From assembly GCA_035640155.1 (NCBI GenBank), contig DASQWR010000006.1, positions 1 through 28,670 on the forward strand: DNA of 28,670 nt, read 5' to 3'. The notes beneath the pieces were generated by a model. That model saw nothing but the letters and a program-made list of their open reading frames with translations, was not told the origin of the DNA and did no database searches. Made by a program: the position numbers and the translations under genes. Every line of letters begins with the position of its first letter. The first letter of the stretch is position 1. Below, piece after piece: positions 23,004 to 28,670 of the stretch. This stretch comes from JALYQB01 sp035640155 (lineage in GTDB: Bacteria > Actinomycetota > Actinomycetes > Mycobacteriales > Pseudonocardiaceae).

Positions 23004-24217
23004 TAGACGATCGCGTAGGCGACGCCGAGGACGATCACGAGCAGCGGGTTCTCGGTGTTGGCCTTGTTGAAGTTCAGCACGTAGTCGATGAGCCCCGCGG
23101 AGAACCCGAAACCGATCTTGATGTCCAGGACGTAGGCCAGCGCCATCGATATCCCGGTGAGCACCGCGTGCACGGCGAAGAGCACCGGAGCCACGAAGAT
23201 GAAGGCGAACTCGATCGGTTCGGTGACGCCGGTGACCAGCGACGTCAGTCCAGCCGCCACCATGATGCCGGCCACCGCCTTGCGTCGCGGGGTTCTCGCC
23301 TCGTGCACCATGGCCAGCGCCGCGGCAGGCAGGCCGAACATGATGACCGGGAAGAAGCCGGCCATGAAGCCGCCGGTGCCCTCGACCCCGGCGAAGTAAC
23401 AGTTGAGATCCCCGCCGAGCGTCGTTCCCACCGCGTCGGAGCAGTCCGGCACGGTGAACCACACGATCGAGTTGACGATGTGGTGCAGGCCGAGCGGGAT
23501 CAGCAACCGGTTCACGACGCCGTAGACGCCGACGCCGAGAGCCCCCGCACCGACGAGCTGATCACCGACCCAGTCGATGCCGGCCCCGATGAGGAACCAG
23601 AGCAGCGCGACGACGACCGCGGCGACCAGCGCGGCGAACGCCGTGACGATCGACACGAACCGCCGCCCGCCGAAGAACGCGAGCCAGGTCGGCAGCTTCA
23701 CCCGGTGGTAGCGCTGCCAGAGCACCGCGGCGAGCAGGCCCATGAGGATGCCGCCCAGGACTCCGGTGGGGTTCGCCTGTGCCAGGTCAAGCGTCTGCGT
23801 ACCGTCGATGTCGGAGACCACCCGTTCCTCGAGCGCCTGGAACGGCTCCGACCAGCCCGCCGGAACCGAGGCGAAGATGACCCGGGTCACCCGGTCGAAG
23901 ACGAGATATCCGACCAGCGCGGCCAGTGCAGTGGATCCGTCGGACCTCCGGGCGAACCCGATCGCCACCCCGACGGCGAACAACAGCGGCAGGGCGTCGA
24001 AGACGGCCTGGCCGCTCGCCGAGATGACGTCCGCGATCGCGTCCAGCCAGCCGAGCTCGCTGCGACCGAGCAGGTCGGGTTGGCCCAACCGGAGCAGCAG
24101 CGCGGCGGGCGGGAGCACCACGATGGGCATGATGAGGCTTCGGCCGACGCGCTGGAGCACGGCGAGGATGTTGCCTCCGGCGCCTCCCGTGACCTCGGCA
24201 GGCGCGGTCGAGCTCAT
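22910..24217 (-). CDS. nagE: PTS EIIC permease, probably N-acetylglucosamine-specific
   Basis: 435 residues, start ATG 24217 with AGGAGG 7 bases upstream. A hydrophobic membrane protein of the glucose/GlcNAc PTS family. It begins LQRVGRSLIMPIVVLPPAAL and carries the signature GVTEPIEFAFIFVAPVLF, with the Glu that contacts sugar, plus many transmembrane helices. It has no attached IIB or IIA domain; these are separate genes at 25560 and 25793 on the opposite strand. The nagA gene next to it points to GlcNAc as substrate (inference). Together with EIIB it imports the sugar while phosphorylating it. Confidence 0.93.
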   Translation of the reverse strand: MSSTAPAEVTGGAGGNILAVLQRVGRSLIMPIVVLPPAALLLRLGQPDLLGRSELGWLDAIADVISASGQAVFDALPLLFAVGVAIGFARRSDGSTALAALVGYLVFDRVTRVIFASVPAGWSEPFQALEERVVSDIDGTQTLDLAQANPTGVLGGILMGLLAAVLWQRYHRVKLPTWLAFFGGRRFVSIVTAFAALVAAVVVALLWFLIGAGIDWVGDQLVGAGALGVGVYGVVNRLLIPLGLHHIVNSIVWFTVPDCSDAVGTTLGGDLNCYFAGVEGTGGFMAGFFPVIMFGLPAAALAMVHEARTPRRKAVAGIMVAAGLTSLVTGVTEPIEFAFIFVAPVLFAVHAVLTGISMALAYVLDIKIGFGFSAGLIDYVLNFNKANTENPLLVIVLGVAYAIVYYLLFRFLIRALDLKTPGREPDDEPASATSG

Positions 24218-24278
24218 GAGCGAACCTCCTGGTCAAACGGGATCGCCACCGACCGTAAGCTCCGCGTCGATGAGGTCG

Positions 24279-24294
24279 CCCAGGCTAGACCGCG
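24279..24294. promoter_or_regulatory. DasR-like operator candidate in the nagE-nagA divergent region
   Basis: CCCAGGCTAGACCGCG matches the published DasR dre consensus ACTGGTCTAGACCACT at 10 of 16 positions, with the CTAGACC core exact. On the minus strand it contains TAGCCT, the same -10-like hexamer seen before both LCP genes, 65 bases before nagE. A repressor here could block nagE. DasR is not encoded in the window. Confidence 0.4.
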
Positions 24295-24333
24295 CCCCGC
24301 ACCCGGCCGTCAACGCATTCGAAGGGATCGCCG

Positions 24334-25500
24334 GTGAGCGTGATCGTCGCGCCGCGAATGGTCACCGGCGAGGAGATGCTCGCACCCGCGGGGGTGGTCG
24401 TCGAGCACGGGCACGTCGTGGACGTGGTGGCCGGCCCGCAGGTCGAGAGGTTGCGCGCCGACGTGACGCTGGCAGACGGGCTGCTCGTGCCCGGTCTGGT
24501 CGACCTCCAGGTCAACGGTTACTTCGGAGTCGACTTCGTCTCGGCGACACCGGCCGAGTGGTCCGCCGTGGCCACCCGCCTGCCCGAGACCGGCGTGACC
24601 GCGTTCGCTCCCACCTTCATCACGGGTCCGCTCGACCGCCTGGCTGCCGGGCTGCGCCGGGCCGAACACGCCATGGTTTCCGGGTCGGCGACGGGCTCGG
24701 TCGCCCGGATCGTCGGGGTGCACCTCGAAGGGCCGTTCCTGACAGGCTCACACCGCGGTGCGCACAACGCCACCTTCCTCCGTGACCCTACCGACCAGGC
24801 GCTCGACCTCCTGATGGATGCCGCCGCTCCCGGCACGCTGCGGCTGGTGACCCTGGCACCGGAGCTCCCCGGCGCCCTCGACGCGGTGCGCCGGTTCGCC
24901 ACCGCGGGTGTACTGGTCGGTCTCGGCCACACCGACGCGACGGCAGCCCAGGTCAGCGCGGCCGCCGATGCCGGGGCGCGGATGGTCACCCATCTGTTCA
25001 ACGCGCAGCGCGGCCTGCACCACCGGGAGCCAGGGGTGGCCGGCGCCGCCCTCGTGGACCACCGGCTGACCTGTGGGCTGATCCTCGACCTGCATCACGT
25101 GGCGGCCCAGGTCGCGCAGCTGGCCTTCGCCGCTGCTCCCGACCGGGTCGCGTTGGTCACCGACGCGGTCGCCGCTGCGGGCATGCCACCGGGACGTTAC
25201 CTGCTGGGCGACGAGCCGGTGGTCGTCGAGGCCGGGCGCCCGCCGGTACGCGGCGACGGGACGCTGGCCGGTTCGGGACTGCGGCTGGACGAGGCCGTGG
25301 CGAACGCGGTGGCGCTCGGAGTCGACCTGGTGAGCGCGGTCGCAGCCGCGTGCCGCGTGCCCTCCGACCTGCTGGGTTGCACCGACCTCGGACGGATCGC
25401 GCCGGGTGCCGCCGCCGACATCGTCTGGCTCGGCGACGACCTGCGCACCCGTGCCACCTGGATCGGCGGGACGCTCGTGTTCGGAGCGACGAGACGGTGA
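24334..25500 (+). CDS. nagA: N-acetylglucosamine-6-phosphate deacetylase
   Basis: 388 residues from GTG 24334 with AAGGGA upstream. An amidohydrolase that removes acetate from GlcNAc-6-P, giving glucosamine-6-P. Landmarks are VPGLVDLQVNGYFGVDF (no HxH pair, as in single-metal NagA), the metal Glu in GVHLEGPFLTGSHRGAHN, GLGHTDATAAQV, MVTHLFNAQRGLHHREPG and the catalytic Asp in LVTDAVAAAGM. It heads a plus-strand set with EIIB, EIIA, HPr and EI, opposite nagE. No nagB deaminase is present in the window. Confidence 0.95.
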   Translation: MSVIVAPRMVTGEEMLAPAGVVVEHGHVVDVVAGPQVERLRADVTLADGLLVPGLVDLQVNGYFGVDFVSATPAEWSAVATRLPETGVTAFAPTFITGPLDRLAAGLRRAEHAMVSGSATGSVARIVGVHLEGPFLTGSHRGAHNATFLRDPTDQALDLLMDAAAPGTLRLVTLAPELPGALDAVRRFATAGVLVGLGHTDATAAQVSAAADAGARMVTHLFNAQRGLHHREPGVAGAALVDHRLTCGLILDLHHVAAQVAQLAFAAAPDRVALVTDAVAAAGMPPGRYLLGDEPVVVEAGRPPVRGDGTLAGSGLRLDEAVANAVALGVDLVSAVAAACRVPSDLLGCTDLGRIAPGAAADIVWLGDDLRTRATWIGGTLVFGATRR

Positions 25501-25559
25501 CGAGATGACGGCGCGCCCGTACTGTCTCAGCCGGCGCCGGCAGATGGGGGCAGCAGCAC

Positions 25560-25796
25560 ATGACCACGAAGGCGGAGCAGATCGTCGCCGGTCTCGGTGG
25601 GCTCGACAACATCGTGGAGATCGAACCGTGCATCACCCGGCTGCGCACCGAGGTGCACGACTCGGCGCTGGTGGACGAGGCGGTGTTGCGCTCCGCCGGG
25701 GCGCACGGCGTGCTGCGTGTCGGCAGCGTGGTGCAGGTGGTCGTCGGACCCGAGGCCGACACCCTGGCGAGCGAGATCGAGGACCTTTCCGAGTGA
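25560..25796 (+). CDS. PTS EIIB protein, glucose/GlcNAc family
   Basis: 78 residues, a free-standing IIB domain. The phosphorylated cysteine is Cys24 in NIVEIEPCITRLRTEV, the exact family signature, followed by GVLRVGSVVQVVVGPEAD. It takes phosphate from EIIA and passes it to the sugar bound by EIIC. In enteric NagE and PtsG this domain is fused to IIC; here it is separate, as in streptomycete NagF-type proteins. Its stop overlaps the EIIA start by 4 bases (GTGA). Confidence 0.93.
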   Translation: MTTKAEQIVAGLGGLDNIVEIEPCITRLRTEVHDSALVDEAVLRSAGAHGVLRVGSVVQVVVGPEADTLASEIEDLSE

Positions 25797-26254
25797 GCAG
25801 GCCGGTCCTGACGGTGTGCGCACCGGTGCCCGGGCGGGCGCGGGCGCTCGCGGACGTACCCGATCCGGTTTTCGCCGCCGCTCTCGTCGGTCCCGGTGTG
25901 GCGATCGATCCGGAGCGTGCTCCGCTGATCGCACGTGCACCGGTCAGTGGCCGGCTGGCCACGCTGCACCCGCATGCGTTCGTCGTCATCGCCGACGACC
26001 AGCGCGGGGTGTTGGTCCACCTGGGTATCGACACGGTGCAACTGGCCGGTGCCGGATTCGAGCTGCTCGCGGCCCAGGGTGACAGAGTTGTCGCCGGTGG
26101 ACCCATCATCGGCTGGGACGTCGCCAGAATCGAGGCCGGCGGACGTTCGCCGGTGTGCCCGGTGGTGGCGTTGGACGCCGCGCCGGAGGCCGTGTCCCGG
26201 CTCGCCGCCGACGGCGTCGTATCGGCCGGCACGGAGCTGTTCGGGTGGCGCTGA
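25793..26254 (+). CDS. crr: PTS EIIA protein, glucose type
   Basis: 153 residues from GTG 25793, coupled to EIIB by a GTGA overlap. Free-standing EIIA(Glc). The phospho-accepting His76 lies in VLVHLGIDTVQL and the second active-site His61 in LHPHAFVVI. APVSGRLATL and an end with SAGTELFGW complete the fold. It carries phosphate from HPr to EIIB. A PTS-dependent regulatory role, as in enteric bacteria, cannot be assumed here. The stop codon lies inside the first unit of an 18-bp tandem repeat. Confidence 0.94.
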   Translation: MSRPVLTVCAPVPGRARALADVPDPVFAAALVGPGVAIDPERAPLIARAPVSGRLATLHPHAFVVIADDQRGVLVHLGIDTVQLAGAGFELLAAQGDRVVAGGPIIGWDVARIEAGGRSPVCPVVALDAAPEAVSRLAADGVVSAGTELFGWR

Positions 26255-26297
26255 GAACGTGGGGGGCGCTGAAAATGTGGGCGGCGCTGGGAAGGAG
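26244..26297. repeat. three 18-bp tandem repeats spanning the EIIA stop and the ptsH ribosome binding site
   Basis: The units are GGTGGCGCTGAGAACGTG, GGGGGCGCTGAAAATGTG and the more diverged GGCGGCGCTGGGAAGGAG. The first contains the EIIA stop codon and the third supplies the AAGGAG part of the ptsH ribosome binding site. Confidence 0.85.
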
Positions 26298-26303
26298 GAG
26301 CCC

Positions 26304-26576
26304 ATGGTCGAGCGGTCGGTGACCGTACCCCCGGGAGTGGGCCTGCATGCCCGGCCCGCCTCGCTGGTCGTCCAGGCCGCCGCCGGTACCTCGATCAGCG
26401 TCACGGTGGCCCGGCCGGACGGCGATCCGGTCAACGCGAAGAGCATCCTCGCGCTGCTCGGACTGGACGTTCGGGGTGGCGAGCGGGTGGTGCTGCGGGC
26501 CGACGGACCCGGGGCGGAGGAGGCGCTGGATCGCATCGCCCGGGTCGTCACGGCGACGCCACCCGCAAATGGTTGA
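26304..26576 (+). CDS. ptsH: phosphocarrier protein HPr
   Basis: 90 residues from ATG 26304, with AAGGAGG 5-6 bases upstream. The active site is His15 in GVGLHARPASLVV. The conserved DPVNAKSILALLGLDV has Ser47 at the place of the regulatory Ser46 of low-GC bacteria, although most actinobacteria lack HPr kinase. It shuttles phosphate from EI to EIIA. The gene end overlaps ptsI by 8 bases. Confidence 0.96.
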   Translation: MVERSVTVPPGVGLHARPASLVVQAAAGTSISVTVARPDGDPVNAKSILALLGLDVRGGERVVLRADGPGAEEALDRIARVVTATPPANG

Positions 26577-28266
26577 CCCGACCGGGCCGTTCCAGGGCGT
26601 CAGTGCGAGTCCCGGCGTCGGCGTGGGACCGGTGGTGCGGCTGGCCGACCGGCTGCCGGAACCGCCCAACGACGGCCCGGCCGACGATCCGGTTGTGGCA
26701 AGGACGCAGGCGTCAGACGCGCTGGCGGCCGTCGCGGCCGACCTCGAAGAACGCGGACGGCGAGCCGGGCCAGCGGAACGGGCGGTGCTCGAGGCTCAGG
26801 CGTTGATGGCTCGTGACCCCGATCTCGCCGCCGAGGTGGCTCGACAGGTTGGCACCGGGAGCACCGCAGCGCGGGCGGTGTACGACGCCTTCGACATCTA
26901 CCGCACCGCCATCGCCGCGGCGGGGAGCTATGTCGCGGGACGGGTGACCGATCTCGATGACGTGCGCCACCGCACGGTGGCCCGGCTTTCGGGCATGCCG
27001 CCACCGGGTTTGCCCGCCCTGACCGGGCCGGCGGTGCTCGTTGCCCGGGACCTTGCCCCGGCGGACACCGCCGTGCTGGACCGGACGAAGGTCGTCGCCT
27101 TCGTCACCGAGGAAGGCGGTCCGACCAGCCACACCGCGATCCTGGCCCGCGCCCTGGGCGTGCCTGCGGTGGTGGCCTGCCCGGGCGTGACGGCGTTGCC
27201 CGACGGGGTCACCGTGGTGGTCGACGGCAGCAGCGGCCTGGTCCGGGCCGACCCCACGGCCGGGGAGCTCGCCGCCGCGGGTGGTCACGGTGTGCGGTCG
27301 GTGACGGGCGCGGCGGTGACCGGATCGGCGGCTGCGGCCGGGCTCGGCCAGGGCCGCACCGCAGACGGCGACCCGGTCGGGCTGCTCGCCAACCTGGGCG
27401 GCCCAGCCGATGTGGCCTCCGCGCTGGCACACGGCGCCGAGGGCGTCGGGCTGTTCCGTACCGAGTTCTGCTTCCTCGACCGCTCGGTGCCACCCAATGA
27501 ACAGGAGCAGGCCGCGCTCTACCGGCAGGTGCTCGGCGCCTTCCGCGGTCGCCGGGTCGTCACCCGGGTGCTCGACGCCGGAGCCGACAAGCCGCTGAGG
27601 TTCCTGCCCCCGCAGCGCCGGGAGCCGAATCCAGCGCTCGGCCTGCGCGGGGTTCGGTTGCTCCGCCGGTATCCCGAGCTGCTGGCCGGTCAGCTACGCG
27701 CGCTCGCCCAGGCGGCGACCGGCACCGGTGCCGACCTTCAGGTGATGGCACCGATGGTCGCCGACCTGGACGACGCCCAGTGGTTCGTGACGGCGTGTCG
27801 GGAGGTCGGGCTGGTCGGCCCGGTCGGCGTGATGATCGAGGTGCCGGCCGCGGCACTGCGGGCCGCGGAGCTGGCAGCCGATGTCGACTTCGTCAGCATC
27901 GGCACTAATGACATGGCGCAGTACGCCTGTGCGGCGGACCGCGAGGTGGGCGCCGTCGCCCGGTTCCAGGATCCGTGGCAGCCGGCCCTGCTCGATCTGG
28001 TCGCCTGCGTCGCCGCGGCGGCCGGGGCTGCCGGGGTTCCCTGCGGCGTGTGTGGCGAGGCGGCGGCCGACCCCGCGCTCGCGGGTGTACTCGTCGGGCT
28101 CGGCGTCACCAGCCTGTCCATGGCCGCCGGCGCGCTCCCGGCGGTCCGCGTCGCGCTGGCCACCTACACCGGGGCGGCCTGCCGAGCGGCGGCAGCCGCC
28201 GCTCGGGCTGCGAAGTCACCCGCCGAGGCCCGAGCCACCGCCCGCGACACGCTGTCCGCAAAGTAA
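26569..28266 (+). CDS. ptsI: PTS enzyme I (phosphoenolpyruvate-protein phosphotransferase)
   Basis: 565 residues from ATG 26569, overlapping ptsH by 8 bases. The N-terminal HPr-binding and swivelling domains carry the phosphorylated His188 in EEGGPTSHTAILARALGVP. The PEP-binding TIM barrel has GVGLFRTEFCFLDR, ALGLRGVRLLRRYPEL, FVSIGTNDMAQYACAADRE and the catalytic Cys495 in CGVCGEAAADP. It starts the phosphate chain from PEP. An Ala-rich C-terminal tail (CRAAAAAARAAKSPAEA) is a little longer than usual. With the four genes before it, it supplies every soluble component needed by the EIIC encoded opposite. Confidence 0.97.
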   Translation: MVDPTGPFQGVSASPGVGVGPVVRLADRLPEPPNDGPADDPVVARTQASDALAAVAADLEERGRRAGPAERAVLEAQALMARDPDLAAEVARQVGTGSTAARAVYDAFDIYRTAIAAAGSYVAGRVTDLDDVRHRTVARLSGMPPPGLPALTGPAVLVARDLAPADTAVLDRTKVVAFVTEEGGPTSHTAILARALGVPAVVACPGVTALPDGVTVVVDGSSGLVRADPTAGELAAAGGHGVRSVTGAAVTGSAAAAGLGQGRTADGDPVGLLANLGGPADVASALAHGAEGVGLFRTEFCFLDRSVPPNEQEQAALYRQVLGAFRGRRVVTRVLDAGADKPLRFLPPQRREPNPALGLRGVRLLRRYPELLAGQLRALAQAATGTGADLQVMAPMVADLDDAQWFVTACREVGLVGPVGVMIEVPAAALRAAELAADVDFVSIGTNDMAQYACAADREVGAVARFQDPWQPALLDLVACVAAAAGAAGVPCGVCGEAAADPALAGVLVGLGVTSLSMAAGALPAVRVALATYTGAACRAAAAAARAAKSPAEARATARDTLSAK

Positions 28267-28295
28267 GCGTGTCCCTCGGGTCCACCTGGACCGGG

Positions 28296-28362
28296 TCAGG
28301 TGTCCTCCAGCCGGACGGTGACCGAGCGGATGTGTGCGTCCAGCTCGGTCCCGACGCCGGGC
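28296..28362 (-). pseudogene. possible C-terminal gene remnant
   Basis: A short minus-strand frame reads PGVGTELDAHIRSVTVRLED and ends in TGA (plus 28296-28298). It looks like the natural end of a protein but has no start and begins where the DUF4143 gene stops. Family not recognised. Confidence 0.25.
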
Positions 28363-28363
28363 C

Positions 28364-28669
28364 TCATGCGCCAAGCAGCGCGGCCGGAACGACCGCGATC
28401 CCGTCGGCACGACGGTAGGCGTGCCGCCCAGAGGTGATCACAACGGGGTCCAGCAGGTGATCCTCGAGCTGCTCGCGCAACCAGTGCAGGTGCCGGACAT
28501 CGGCCTCACCCACCGACGGGCTGAGCTTGACCTCCATCGCCACGACCCGGCCATCATCCCGCTTCACGATGAGGTCCACCTCGTGGTCGCCATTGCGGGT
28601 ACGCAGGTGGTGCACGGTGGCTTCAGCGGCCTGAGCGTAGACGCGGACGCCGAGCGTGAGCAGCGACTC
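28364..28669 (-). CDS. DUF4143-type ATPase, C-terminal end (partial)
   Basis: About 101 residues; the frame is open at the window edge, so the N-terminal AAA+ ATPase domain is outside. The visible part, SLLTLGVRVYAQAAEATVHH, then LRTRNGDHEVDLIVKRDDGR and VVAMEVKLSPSV, is the end of the DUF4143 domain. This domain resembles PD-(D/E)xK nucleases: Asp in EVDLIV and Glu-x-Lys in MEVKL are the usual residues. The end GIAVVPAALLGA is typical of actinobacterial members. These proteins are frequent in accessory DNA and their role is unclear. Confidence 0.85.
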   Translation of the reverse strand, partial: ESLLTLGVRVYAQAAEATVHHLRTRNGDHEVDLIVKRDDGRVVAMEVKLSPSVGEADVRHLHWLREQLEDHLLDPVVITSGRHAYRRADGIAVVPAALLGA

Positions 28670-28670
28670 G

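Noticed and set aside
22718..24337. 539-residue plus-strand open frame opposite nagE
   Set aside because: Highly charged antisense of a membrane protein gene; no ribosome binding site or domain.
25157..26551. 464-residue minus-strand open frame across nagA-EIIB-EIIA-ptsH
   Set aside because: It crosses four well-supported genes in antisense and is of low complexity.
28279..28295. Hairpin GGTCC-acct-GGACC after ptsI as terminator
   Set aside because: Only five pairs and no T-tract; too weak to call.
1..28670. CRISPR arrays, rRNA or tRNA genes
   Set aside because: No regularly spaced repeats, no rRNA-like sequence and no cloverleaf-forming segment was noticed on reading.

Overview
The window is very GC-rich with strong GC bias at third codon positions. 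It carries LytR-CpsA-Psr (LCP) wall ligases, dTDP-rhamnose genes, a TIGR03089 protein and a GlcNAc phosphotransferase (PTS) cluster. This points to a mycolata-related actinomycete, most likely Pseudonocardiaceae (inference from gene content and protein style, not a database match).

Layout. (1) 1-237: the C-terminal end of a glycosyltransferase. (2) 240-3800: a decayed accessory stretch holding a DUF6247 gene beside a frameshifted RelE-like toxin, fragments of a PhzF-like and a GNAT protein meeting head to head, a BBE-type FAD oxidoreductase split by one base, and a truncated transposase. (3) 3823-11800, minus strand: a compact protein-quality-control island. It has two small heat-shock proteins with their own control signals, then the five-gene operon dnaK-grpE-dnaJ(cbpA-like)-cbpM/hspR-like-clpB. 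(4) 11950-12700: a STAS-like protein and the C-terminal remnant of a general stress protein. (5) 12777-15326, minus strand: a SoxR-type redox operon of MFS exporter (damaged), FMN reductase, SoxR (two compensating frameshifts) and methyltransferase. It lies behind a MerR-type promoter with a 19-bp spacer. (6) 15500-16530: a degraded ORF overlapping an intact methyltransferase. (7) 16691-23003: the cell-wall locus rfbD-rfbB (minus) divergent from two tandem LCP ligases and a TIGR03089 gene (plus). From memory, the order resembles the mycobacterial rmlD/LCP/TIGR03089 neighbourhood. (8) 22910-28266: a complete GlcNAc PTS with EIIC (minus) divergent from nagA-EIIB-EIIA-HPr-EI (plus). (9) 28296-28670: a gene-end remnant and the C-terminus of a DUF4143 ATPase.

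How the genes work together. DnaK, GrpE, the J protein and ClpB form a disaggregase; the two Hsp20s hold unfolding clients, and the CbpM-like protein should tune the J protein or the operon. The SoxR operon looks like a response to redox-cycling compounds (sense, reduce, methylate, export). RfbB and RfbD make dTDP-rhamnose for the wall linker, and LCP enzymes attach glycopolymer to peptidoglycan. EI and HPr pass phosphate through EIIA and EIIB to EIIC, which imports GlcNAc as GlcNAc-6-P for NagA.

The main unusual signals are the roughly 16-kb accessory block between glycan genes, the concentration of single-base frameshifts in it while the chaperone operon is intact, and the SoxR operon with its readable operator.
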